From: Bimastos eiseni
Lineage: Eukaryota > Annelida > Clitellata > Crassiclitellata > Lumbricidae
DNA: 64,000 nt
Assembly (NCBI GenBank): GCA_959347315.1
Contig: OY365813.1
Location: forward strand, 33,832,995-33,896,994
Direction: 5' to 3'
Made by a program: the position numbers and the translations under genes. The notes under the pieces were generated by a model, which was not told where the DNA came from, did not search any database, and was given only the letters and a program-made list of their open reading frames with translations. Positions 44,047 to 57,918 of this stretch are shown in pieces. Numbering within the stretch: the stretch's first letter is position 1; each line of letters opens with the position of its first letter.

Positions 44047-47000
44047 GTATTATTTTGAATTGGGCAACCGTTTAGTGGCACGACCAGGTCTCGAAATAAT
44101 GTGTCTTTAAGTTGTTTGGTTAAGATACTAATTCATTTCGATGTGAAGGAACATGTTGTGCAACACGTGACTTTTTAACTGTGCCTTGGTTTACAGTACT
44201 GCTGAATTTTGATGCTTATTATATTTGAATATTTTATTGAACTCTCATCTAGGTGAACCTATTTAGGGGATATAAATCCCTTCAGAATGTAATGTAATGT
44301 TTCGAGTATTTATATAGCTCCCCTTCAAAATTTCTACTCGACAGCTGAGAGATGGCATGGCAGTACCATGTATTGTGGCATTTCTATTCAGAACTTGGAC
44401 AACTATGTACTTTATCAGTTGATACCATCTCAACTGAAACTTTGATTAATTGTTTGATTGATTGTTATCCTTGAGCAATTATAGGGGTGATGATTAATTT
44501 GTGCCCTATGCTAAGCAGCAATCAGCATGTGATCCAATTGTATCTCTTGATTTATTGAGTTTGATGAATAATCATCATTATGCTGACGTTAAAAATTTCT
44601 AATTACAACAGGGTGCCTAACAAGTGGGGCCCATTGGCCTCTCTTTAGATCTCCCTTGGTAATTGGCAACTGTGTAGGATTACAGAATAAATGTGTACCT
44701 TATTTTGATACTAGATTACTGAAAATAATATCACTAATTGAGTTATGGATATTATTGCTCCTCATATAATAACTATACAGAGTCACTCTCAGCATGGAAA
44801 CCCTTTTGGAAAATGAAATGCCCTAAGAGAGTGAGAGGCTGATGGCTCATCAGTTTGGTCTTAGTAGTATCGAGGAAGATCATTTCGGGTAGATGAACCC
44901 ACAACAGCAAACACTCTTTGTTGGGCAAATGCAGTGTTAGTCCTATGAACAGAAAGATGATGGTTTTGTGAGAATTTGTTAGATCATATTTATCCGCGAT
45001 TTTTCTGCCAGCTTACTACATTACGTCAGCAGCAAGGTAAATGAACCCCCTCTGCGTTGGACTGTCACTCACCAAGTGTATTTGCTGATTATGTTTATAT
45101 TGTGAATGTAGATCGAGTATGCCATACTGACCCTTGAGTCTGTCTATTGTGATTGCATCTGATAGAGTGAGAGAGAAAGAGAGACAGACAGATTGAAAGA
45201 GAAAGAGAGGGAGACGGAAAGAGAGACGGAGAGTGAGAGATGGAGAGAGAGAGAGAGAGAAGGAGATGGAGACGGAAAGAGAGACAGACAGACAGACAGA
45301 TTGAGAGAGAAAGAGACCGAAAGATAGAGAGACAGAGAGGGAGGGAGCAGTCCCTTATGTCAACTCTAGGCTGCCATGGTTATGAAGTGACAGCATTCGA
45401 GAACAGTTGGCCAGTCCTCTCCCTTGCAGTCTCATCTTCTCACCCCTCAATGTACAGTCGGTGTACTCATAGTTGATTTTGCCATTGATCACTAGTGGAA
45501 CAGAAATCTTGACAGGAATTTCTGCCCTGGTGTAGAATTAAACCGCCGACTGCTCGATTGACAGTTTAGCCCACTAGCCACTGGACTTAGCACCAACTGA
45601 ATCTAGTAGTTGCAGTTGCTGTGTGATAGCAGAGATCATTAGCGTCGCCGTCCTCTATCCCGACTTGGGACTGGCACTGTCTTGGGTGCCTTGCATACCT
45701 GCCAACAGTTGGAATCGACTCCTCTTATAACTTGTCATCATTCGATCATATTGTACTAGTTATCATACTGTGGTTTGTCAATTTGAAGTTAAATGAAAAT
45801 TATTTTCTTTGTTGTAAATTTTTATGCAACTGTGAACTATTTATCGGTGTACAGAGAGGAGGAGTCGGAGAACGTTGTGGTGATGTGTGTAAGATTCAGT
45901 CCTGATGGTCAATTACTCGCTGCAGGATTCAGCAACGGACTTATCAATGTAAGGATCATCTTCCATCATTATTGTCATTCATTCATATATTTATATAGCG
46001 CCTCTGAAGAACTCTACTCTGACGCGCTTCCAGTTCAACCACAGTGTTACAAATCATTAAGCAACTTCTGAGCCAAAGGTAACAGTTGCATATCTAAAGA
46101 GAGTGTGTTTCAAGTGGAAGGGTCAAGACCTTATTATTTTGTTGCCCTGAGGTTCTTTGTTTTCCAAGGGACTTAGACATTATATTCTTAAGAGTCTGGA
46201 GAGTCAGCCCCCCTTTCAGGGTTTGAAGAAATGGTACCCTTTAAAGCGACCAGGTTATTATTATTATCAATGTTATCATTGTCATCATTATGATCAATAT
46301 CATCATCATAATTATCGTTACTATTATTACTAATAAGATTGTTATTAGTATTGTTATTATTACTATAAGGCCAGAATTATTTATTATGATCATTAGGCCA
46401 GATTTATTTATTATTATTAATTTTATCATTATTATTAATTTCTTATCATTATTTTTGTTGCCAATATTATTATTAGGGTTATTGTTCATCATTATCATCA
46501 TCATCATCATCACCATTATTACAGTTTTGTCCCACGGTATACAATTGTGTAAGCTTATCACGTGTTGAATGATTGACTGTGTCCATCATTTCGATCGTAG
46601 CCATAGGCAATTAATTGTCCCATACTCTCAAGTGGCCTTTCACCTATCAACAAATGAGATTAGAGAGTCGAGACTGTGTTTGCCGTACAATGTATACACG
46701 TCTTTTATTGCAAATATGATCTGTGTTGGATAGTGTTCAAGCTTTGTGATATTGGTGTTTTGATTTTCAAGAAGTTCTCTGCCGCTTTGATTGAAGCTTT
46801 TTTTATCGTCTGCCTGCGGGGATTAATTTGCTAATTACAATCCTGAACCAATTTACGAACAGAATTTAAAAATTATTTTTATAGCTCTGATATTTATTAG
46901 TCTGTGAACCGATTTGCGGCCACCATAAAAATATTTTTTCGAAATTTTATTCTGGTGGAAATGGTTTCTGTTTAGCAATGGTGTGTAGGGACAGAGATTA

Positions 47001-47196
47001 TTATCATGATGTATCGCTTTCCTCCTTTATCTGGGCTTGGGACTGGCACTGTATTGTATCATATCTGTACATTTGTATGGCGCAACTTTAGCGAGGGACC
47101 TCAAGATTATAAGGCAGTCTTAAGCAGATGGAAATGGTGCAGGTATGAGGGAGTTGTGGTAGGAAGTTGGTTTCATGGAGTAGGGTCAGAAGAAGC

Positions 47197-47243
<47 letters not shown>

Positions 47244-50200
47244 TGAGTTGGTCATGGCAAACCTTGCCGTTGCGAGCGATCTGACAGTGCCAGTCCCAAG
47301 CCTGGATGAAGGAGGAGGGAGACGCTAATGATCTTTGTCATCACACAGTGTCGTTAAATTGAACCTACTGCTTAGTCATGACAGTCTTGGCTCATGGCAT
47401 AAACAGTTCAAGTCGGTCAAGCGGGAGAAGTGGTCCAATCCAAGTATCTGAGGTCAGCAAGTGGTATTTAAGAGCCAACCCGGAAAAGGATGGGTGGAGG
47501 ATGAGTGAAATCTGAAGTTGAATACGTGCCATGATTGCAGAGGTAGAAGTGACTGATGACCAATGTTGTTTGGGTCGCACTTGGTGCAAGGCTTTTATGC
47601 AAAGCAATCAGTATTAAGTGACTCATCAAGATGTATCTACTCTGACAAATTCGGGCCACTGACAGACACCGAGGAGGTCCAATTGAAGCTCCTCTGAGTA
47701 GATATCTTGAAGTTCACATTGATTGATTGACTGACTGACTGATTGATTGATTGATTGTTTGATTGATTGGATGATTTAAACACTAGACCTCGCTTGGGGT
47801 ATCAAAGAGCCGGCTCGCTCATTACTTCTATCGGCCCCACTCATTGGAGCCAACTTCTACCCACGACTCGCTCGTTGGAGTCATTGCGTCATGGTTAGGA
47901 CATCCCTGCATCTTTTCGCTCTCTGATTGCCGTAGTACTGAGCTTGGCGCCATATAAATGTTTAGATATTGCGCTCTATAAATGTGCAGATACAGTACAA
48001 TACATTTATGTCCCCCTCGTGGTTGTTGTTGTTTCTAGGCCGCATATATCCTTGCCATATTATAGGCTTAATAACAGTTTCAGTTATCTTGTTATTGCCA
48101 TTCGGTTGGACGTAGACATCTTCTGGGTTGCATAATGAGATTTTATTAAAATAATTTGACAGTTTGAATGCTAAAAAATGCACCATCCTGGATTTTTGAA
48201 AATTTTTGCTGAGGGGTTAGGCACTTTGACCCATCCGTCGCTTGCTAGAAAATTTTGCCGTTTGGCCCACCATTAGAAAAGGTATGATGCCATTGGCCTA
48301 CTTTATTTAATGGGTCAAAAGTTTGAAAGGCCTGGATCTCATATATATATGTTCCATTGCATTACTTTACGTGGTTGTGTTGTTTATGATGTAGGTATAC
48401 GCAGTTGATGATTGCCGGTGTATTTACAGTCTCGGTCGTGATGATGGGAGAAGTTCAGTCACCTGCCTTCGATTCTATCCAATCGGTTCCCACGAAACTA
48501 ACCATCTGTTGGTGGCCACCTGTAAGAGTTTCCATTACTCTTCCAGGTCTAGATATGTAATGTAATGTAATCGAACATTTATATGGTAGGGATGAACCGA
48601 GTGTCAATTTCCTGCCTATAGTTCGAGTACCGAGTTTCACGAGTTGAGTTGTACCGAGTCGTTTTGAATATTTATGAAAGTCTCATTCTCGTGATTTTTC
48701 ATTTGGCAGTTTGAAAACTTTTATCAATTTTTATTTTGCCTTAGTTTATGCTAAGAAGTAGTGAGTAGTAAGTAGCATTATTTGTGTTTTAGTTAGTAAG
48801 TAAGTCATGAGGTGGCGATGATTGTCGTTTTGTTAATTTAAATATCTGAATTTCGTTTTCAGAACAGAAAATCTGAAAGGTTATAACTAGCACCCATTGT
48901 TTGTCCGACTCCGATTTTTTGCCGATTGGGCCTACTACCATTGGCCCTCCACCCTCAACCCCTTGACTTTACTTACTTACTACCGATCTGGTTTCTACTT
49001 AACTTTTAAATTCTATCAACAAAACAATACAAAATAAATGAGAGACTAAAATAATCGGCAGACTTGCCCCGTAATTAAACGATACGGAATGATGTTCATC
49101 GCATCTGCTTGTAAGCTATATTCCCCTATATTGGAGGGGGTATAGTGTTAACTATAGTGCTGACTGAACCCTCCTACTTTATCCAGGCTTAGGACTATCA
49201 TCGTCAGAGTGCAGACAGTGGCTGAGTTTGAGAAATTGGGAGCGTTCAAGGCGTTTCTTGAATTAGAAGAAAATGGACAAATTAGAGGCAAATTCTAGAC
49301 CCCTTGTGTGTTATCTGTTACTTTACATAGATTGTAAGACCTATTCGTCGATTTTTTATATTTCAAAACCGTTTTAATCTGGAAATCTTCAATGCTAAAC
49401 AGTCCGGACTTGAATTCGGTTGATTACAAGATTTTGGAGATGATGCATGAGAAGGTCTGCAGGACACTAATCAGGAAGATTGTTGAAATCGTTAAAGAAA
49501 TTTGATCAGCTGGTCATTGATTCTGCTATACGGACCAATGGCACACGCGTCTTGAAGCTTGTGTTGAGGCCAAAGTCGGACACTTTGAACACACTCTGTG
49601 GTCTTGTATCAATCAAATACACGAATAAATTTAAACTTAATTTATTGCGGTTTATCTATGGCACTTTGAAATGTTTAAAATTCTGTGGATAAATTTTATG
49701 TCGTCCTTGATACTTGAATGTTGATGCAGAAGACGTCATTATTGGATGAAAAAAACTATCATATTTTATGCAGTATTAGATAAATATGTCAGGATTAAAA
49801 CGGATTTAGAATTATAAAATCGACATATTTACTACTTATTTTCAAATTATCAGTAGGGGTCATTTTCCCCCGGACACAGTGTAGAATGAAGATGCCTGTT
49901 TAAAAGACCTTCTATGAATCATTCCCTTCTCCTATCAGACGTTAATTGAAAGCCAACAAAAGCAATATGTCATCGTATTCGTAATCTCCGGCTGAAATCA
50001 GGAAGCCTAAGTGTGCAAATAAAAGCGACCTGTCACTCGACTGGATTCTTGTGTGCCTATGCTAATTAGGAATCGGATGACGTGATATATTGTTGTTGTT
50101 CTCGGAATTACGTGCGTGTGCGGTCGTAGAACTCCTGAGAGCTTTGTTGGCGATGTACTTGTGCAACCAATGCGTCGAAGTGCATGAGAGAAGATGTGGC

Positions 50201-52158
50201 ACGCGCAGAAGGCAACTCAAGAAAAGCTCTGTTGAGTGTCCTGTTACACACGCATGCATATCGTAATCCCAGTCTCCAAACCTCTAAAGCGCCACTGGAA
50301 ATCCAAGCGCACGGCACACCAACTTATTCACGAGCGCTGCGTCAAGTCATATTGGTTGTCAAAAAAGAGTAGTCCGAGGAAAGTCGGAGTCCGGTTTCCA
50401 TAGGAAGCAGAGTAGCTGTTAAACGGAGGGTGTCGCTTTGGTCGAGGATTGGAGGGTGGATGATCAAGTGAGTTTAGGTAAGAGTTCTTGAAAATATGAC
50501 TTGATTTCGAATGGAGAGCACATATACATGCAATGATTTAGTACTACATACAATCATGCATACCTGGATACATACATACATTCTCTGAGGGGCTTTTCAC
50601 ACTGAGTATGTGCCTCTGATTAGGCTGTAGGCCCTACAGCCAATGAGAAGGCACGATTTTTTTAGTAGTTGTAGGGGCAAATGCAGCGACGAGTAGCCCT
50701 TGCTCAGTAGAGCGGAGAGAGTGGCGACCAGGTGCACTCAAAGTAGAGTGTATTGGTAATATTTAGAGTTTTAGCACATGTTTTGGCTGTCGTAGCTATT
50801 GTTTGCTACAAGAGTTTGACAAATAATTGGGGTTTGTCGACGGCTTGCTTGGAATGTCTTATCAGCTCTTCGGAGGCCGACGATCTCACCTTTGACCTCC
50901 TTCATCTATTGTATGACATCTGTGCTCAATTGACTGAGCAATTAATTAGTTACTTAATCAATCAATGAGCAAGGTAATGAATTAACGAATGTACTGAATT
51001 GGCGAATGAATGTTTTATGTTACCATACCTTACCTTGCCATATATACCATACCATTTTTCTATCTTACCTTTCCTTCTGTTAACATATCCTATACCATGC
51101 CTCTCCTTATCTTACATACCATACCTTGCATTCCATTACCTTACATTTAATTATTATACCATACCTCAGCATATCCTACATTGCCTTTTTTATCATGCCA
51201 TACCTTATCATATCCCACCTAGCCTCTAATTACCCTCTCTTGACGTATCTTACCTTACCAGAATGTACCTTGCCTTTCCTTATGTTACCATACCATGCCA
51301 TTTGTTTCCTTACCTTACCTCTTTCCGCGCAATGTTGTCCTGCTCTCAGATGCCTCTGGCCACCTCCGTTACTGGCACTACACCTCAGGCAAGAGTCTAG
51401 CCAGCATAGACGAACTACGGCGACACAGGGACACGTCGTCCGTCGCCTTCAACACCCCAGGGGATCGCATCGCCACCGTCGGGGCCGACCCCCAGGTCTT
51501 CGTATACGACTCGGAAACCAGGAAAAGAATCAACATGCTCGAGCCCACGTACGTCTTTAGATATCTAATCGGATTGTTCTGAGGGGTGTTTTAGTATTAC
51601 GAGAAAATAAGGCGAATCGCGAGCAGAGGTCCCATCACAGAGGTTAAAGCAATTTTTGGAATGGAAGATGAAAATCTAGTCTAAATCGAATGCTTTCTAT
51701 GAGGATGTTATTGTGATACCAAGACTTGGGAAAAACTTTAAGCGTCCGACCCCACACAGAGAATGGAACGATATAGTAAGGGATGAAATATGAACATTTA
51801 ATCTACTTGAATAAATTTAATGCCTATATTGGGTTGATGGTGATACCACGAGTTAAGGCGAAATATAGGCTTACCCCACAGAGTTTAGAACAATTTTAGG
51901 AACAAAACAAATTCTTATCCTGTGTATATAAGGTGGTTGCTCGCAGACCAGTCATCGCATTGACAAAATTTTATAGGGTTGTTAAAAACTTGTTTTAGTA
52001 ATGCCCTAGAGTTCTATTGATTTTTGGAACCCACATAGGTTAGAACAATTTAAGGGAGGAAACATAAAAATCTAATCTAAGATTTTATGGGGTGTTGATT
52101 GTAACACCTAGACTTAAGGCCAATCTACTGAGCTGTTCGCATCCCTCCCTCCATTTTG

Positions 52159-52221
<63 letters not shown>

Positions 52222-55200
52222 CATTTATAATTAATATGCATGACTATAATTAGCAAATCAATGCAAATAAACAATGAGTAGATTACTTTGTGTATTATGT
52301 ATGTAATTAAAATTATACAAAATAGATCTGCATTAATTAATTAATTGATATGAAAGATTTAGTTGTTATTGCGGTTTTAAGTGTTGCAATTTGGCAAATG
52401 ACTGTTTGATGCATTTGTAGTGCATTGCAGAGATGCAACTTGTGAGTATCAAGTAGTCGCGCTCTCTTCGATAGTGACACACGTCATTACAAACCGTTTC
52501 TCATGTGTTCTTCACGTGTTTTCTTTCACATGTTCTGATTATAAATCGTCACAACCTGTTTCTCATGTGTTTTCACGTGTTTTCTTTCACATGTTCACAT
52601 ATAAAATTTCTTGTACAGACTGCTGTTCTATCTCGCTTTCTCACTTCAGCTTCCTTTGGCTTCCATTTCTTAATATCTTCTTAGGACATACCCCTCTGTA
52701 TTGTTCCTTGTGTCTTTTCTTGTCTTGTCTTTGCCCATCCTCTCTCCGAGGGTTGGTTGCACCATTAACAAGTCTACCCCATATGACCCCTTTCCTCTTC
52801 TGCCCTTGTTTTCTATAATAGTCTGCTTATTGTAAAATCCGTCCATGACTTCATGTTATCAATACATCAAATACTTGACCTTCCCTTCACTCTTTTTACG
52901 GCTGGTGTGCTTTGTATAATCACTTTTCCGGTAAACTCCACTCTTGGCAAAATATGTAAATCTTCTCCATTTTCCTTTGTGTACGCCGGTATTTATGGTT
53001 GGTTTCATTTCTAAAAATCCTCTGTGGAAACATATTCCTCTATCTCCTCCTCCTCCTTTAGATCTGCTTCTGTACATGTTGTTCCCTTCTCTTTCTTAAA
53101 TTCTTTAGAGGTTTTTTGTCTGTGTCTGTCCTCCTTTGGATACTCTGTTGTTGTGTGTGGTTTATTAGATAATAATAATAGTTTTCGTGTTGTGTTTCTA
53201 CTAATGAATCTAAAGTTTTGTTCACTTAAATTGCAGTTCAATTCAGGAAAGTTGAGTAAGTAAGAAACATGGACTTTGATTGATTCCAATACAGTTGGTT
53301 CCGCGTGTGGATCTCATCGACAAGCTTTGCCCTCTGATTATTATTATATTTTTTAATTATTATTATAATCATATTTATTTGTCAACCAACTGACATGGTT
53401 ACAGACTCATTAGTTCGTTATGAAATACGTTAGTCAATCAGTTTCTGGTCTCACTATAGTTCCATTCAGAGTCTGAGGTACCCATTATTATTATTATTAT
53501 TTTTATTATTATTATTATTTTTATTACTATTATTATTATTATTTTTTATTTAGTTTTTATTTTGTATGCTTTGAGGTAAAACAAGTACAATGTGAAAAAT
53601 TCACATTGTGTCATTATTATTTTAATTGTTGTTGTTTTATTATTATTATTGCTATCGTGAACCCTCACTCAGTTCTAATCTAATGTACTGTGTTCATCAA
53701 TGGTGAATATGAGGTTGCGGTGATCAAGCCTCTGCTGATAGACAAGTTTTTATGGAGTTTATAATTTTACAAGCAAATGACTTTTTGGATTGGTGGTGCA
53801 ACAGTGAAAAAGGTTGTCTTATCATTGTTTTTTTACCTGGTATTCTACGGTGTTACCTAAACCATTCCGTTTTGTCACAGACGTATTGAACAGAGGCCGA
53901 GAGTAATTGGTTCATGCAATGATGCAAATGAGTGAGAGATCTTTAAGCGTTCTTTAAATGATTGAAATGGTTAGAATTCTCCTCTTCTCTAAGGCCTTGA
54001 TGATGTGTGACTGTGGCAACACCGGCTGTTCACTGTTTAATCAATGGGAATTGAGGCCATGTACTTTGTTTAATTAGTTGACTTAATTTCGTTGCAACAT
54101 CTTCTTCATCAATTACTGATGCCAACAATTTGGCGGTGATAGGGTACGAATAAATTATCTCCATTGTCTTCGGTCGTTTTTCGAGGAAAAGGAAACAAAG
54201 GCAGAAGAGGTGCTATATCAACTTTTAGTGGTTGATTGATTGATTGGTTGATTGATTGATTGATTGGTATTGAGATTCTTGAATACATATTTTCAATCTA
54301 ATTTTCTTTGAATTTGAAATTCCACATAAAATCTTAATCGTAATAAACAAGTAGCCTCCAGATTAAAGATGAAGTTCAAAGAACTGTTTTAGTGAACACT
54401 TGTGTGTTTTCCTATGTACAGCGATTGTGCGGACAAGATGGATGGTCATCGTTTCCGGGTCTACGCCGTTCAGTTCCATCCAAACGACCCAAACGTCTGC
54501 ATATCCGGCGGATGGGACAACACCGTTCAGTTCTGGGACATTCGAGGTCGCCACGCCTTCAGGTTGTAATACATTTTGCACTGTGTTGTTTCTGTATCTG
54601 ATGCAATTGTCTAGTTGCAAATGACATCTTAAAACGTGTAGGATATTGCTTTTGTTAGATGCGTTAAATGTGCTATGTTAAGTGTCCTAATACATGCATT
54701 AATTTTTGCAATAGTACATAGGCATTATAAGGCATTTTTATGACTCTGGACATCCCACAGTCAGCTGTCGATGGAAATTCGTTGGTTGGTTCACACTTGT
54801 GTGTGGGTCCACAACTGGCGACTATTTCAGCTTGCTGTCAACTATTTTACTAAATGATGTTAAATATTCGTCAGTAATGACATTTAACATTATTTAGGCT
54901 AGCACAGAGAGCACTTCTGGGTAGATATCTTGAAGGGGTGGTATATAAATGTTCCATTACATTACATGACTGGACGAATGAATGAATATAATATGAACTT
55001 AATGTGTATATTTGCATGAGTTGATACTTAACCAACTATATAACCCAAGAGGTATTACCAGTTGCTACTCCGTTACTATTTATGCATGTATGTATGTATG
55101 TATGTATGTATGTATGTATGTATGTATGTATGTATGTATGTATGTATGTATGTATGCATGTATGTATGTATGTATATATGCATGCATGTATGTATGTATG

Positions 55201-56048
55201 TATGTATGTATGCATGTATGTATGTATGTATATATGCATGCATGTATGTATGTATGTATGTATGTATGTGTTTATATCATTGTATGTGACTGTTTATATG
55301 TGTTTGCATTTAAAAGTAAAAAAATTGTGATGATGATGACGATGATTATGATGACAAATGAGTCTCTGTGTCTGTTGTAGGAAGCTGTATGGTCCACACA
55401 TCTGTGGAGATGCGCTGGACATCGATCCCACTTACGATCACATCCTGACCGGATCCTGGCGAACGGAGACTCCACTCCAGGTCGGCATTCGATCTTTATG
55501 GATTGCGTCAGGATCTGACGACAACGCCATCTGCACACATAGCATTGGATTTATCTATTCATTCATTTGGCTTGGTCAAAAATTTATATAGTGCCCTTTC
55601 AAGGTAACTGTTACACAAAGCGTTCCAACTTCCGGCCCGGACTGGAGGGTAAATTTTCAAATGGCCATTAAATGCACCACTATAAGATTTAGGGAACAAC
55701 CGTTACTGCAGAGAAAGGCAATTCCAAACCCTAGTGGCTGCCACAGCGAACGGGTGATTCTGCATATCTGCTGCATGGGCAAATGAAACCACAAGAACTT
55801 CCTCTCAGCAGGATGAAGGGTGTTTAATACCAGCTGACAGAGGTCTTTCATGTAGGCTGGTGCAAGGCAAAGTTGGCATCGCCAGACCAGAGAGACAAGT
55901 CTATGCTCAATGTGCTGTCGGACAGGAAGCCAATGCAGAACCTTTAGCATATACCTTGTGACACGATCAGATTTTGGTATTTCACCAATATGTATGCATG
56001 CGTGTGTGTCTGTGCATATGTGTGTGTGTCTGTATGTATGGGTATGTA

Positions 56049-56097
<49 letters not shown>

Positions 56098-57822
56098 TAT
56101 ATATCTATATATCTTTGTGTATCTGGAAATTTGCAATTGCTTCTATTTCTGCTTTTGATGGGAGTGGCAGCTGCATAAACTGATCTCTGGTTTTGCTGTA
56201 ACTTGTAGATCTGGGACTTTGGAACTGGTGAGAAGATTAAAGACGTTCCACACGATCGACTCTATGGAAGTCTGGTCAGTAGGTTTCAGATATGGTCAAT
56301 TGGTAATGCAGTGGGAGTTTGGAATTGAGCGATTTGCTAATGCGGGGGGAGTGTGTTCCAAAGTGGATAATATATGGAGCGATTTGCAAAATTTGAGTGA
56401 TGATGTGACGGGAGGGTGGAGCAGTGTGAGGGTGGAAGAGGAACGAGTTAAACTATATGGTTGGCAGGTGAACAACTGACGGAGATATGTGGGCTGTGAG
56501 GATATTAGTGTGTTACAGGTGAGTGACTTTGCTTTCAATTCGTTCTGCTATTTTTGTGGAGTGATTTCAGGTCAGGAGTGATATGATGGTGGTTGGGAAT
56601 TTTGACTACGGCATAGGCGAGAGCATTCTGAATAACTTGGAGGGGGTTACAGACAGTCAATCAGACAGACAGACAGACAGACAGACTGAGGCAGTTGGTC
56701 ATGTTTGTGTTTGTCTTTTCAGTTATACTGCGCTCAGTGGGTTGGCAAAGAGAACATTGCTTGCGGAGGAAGTATGCAGAACATCGCCAGGATTATCGAC
56801 CGTGGAACTCTTAACGTTTGTGGACCACTGCAATTTCAATATTGTTTAGCAGATGTATTGCATTTTAATGAATTTTTAACCTTACCTTGGTTACCTAGTC
56901 TTGCCTTAATCTCACCTGGTTTTATCTTACCTTCCATGGCCGTGGCTTACCTCTTCTTCGCTTCTTTACCAACCCAACTCTAAGACTAAGACTGCATTGG
57001 CCCATCACAGGGCATTTGCTGTTGTGGGTCCATCTACCTGGAATGAACTTCCTCCATCACTAACGGCTAAACTAACGACTGGCTGACTCCATCGGCTGCT
57101 CACTCTTTAAAGGTGTTTCTTTTTCTCTGGGGTTTTCGTGTTGAGAATGTCTCTGAATTGTCGTTCTGTGAAAGGCGCTATATAAATCTAAAGATACGAT
57201 ATCTCACCTTGTGTTTACTTAACATTTGTTCGTTATGATGATTTATATAGCGCCTCTTCAAGGTTCCTACTCAGGACTGCTCCCAAACCCAGAACAGCTG
57301 AAAAGAGCAGTTTTTATATGGCAGGTATAAAAAGAGTCTGAGTTGACCCTGTGTGACAATCGGGAGCCTGTTCCAGAGCCAGGGACCATTTACTGAGAAG
57401 GCATGATTTCGTTTAGTGGTTGTGCGTGTAATTGAGACGATAAACAGGTCTCGCTCAGTAGAGTGGAGAGAGTGACGTACCTTGTGCACTCAAAGTAGAT
57501 CAGAAGAGGTTGCAATGATGTAAAGCTCTATTCTCTAATTCATTGCTGTTCAAATTTCGACCCATGAGATGCTTTTAAGTGTCAGCCCGAGATTGCTAAA
57601 TTTGTGTAATTTAACCTCATCTACCTAAATCCATCCTTTCTTACTTTACCCCATCTTATTAATCGCTGTGGGCCTTATACCACTTGGAATGGGCTTCCTC
57701 GGATCTCTGGTTTTTACCTAAGAACTCCTCATCTGCTTTCTACTCCTCTTAAATCTGTTCTCTTCGGCCGTGGTTGGACTGGGAGAATTTCTTGAAGAGG
57801 CATTATATCAATTTCTATTGGT

Positions 57823-57918
<96 letters not shown>

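Noticed and set aside
46241..46568. Poly-Ile/Met ORFs on both strands
   Set aside because: Products of a degenerate ATT/ATC repeat.
55012..55380. Long MYVC-repeat ORFs
   Set aside because: Direct translation of a (TATG)n microsatellite in several frames and on both strands.
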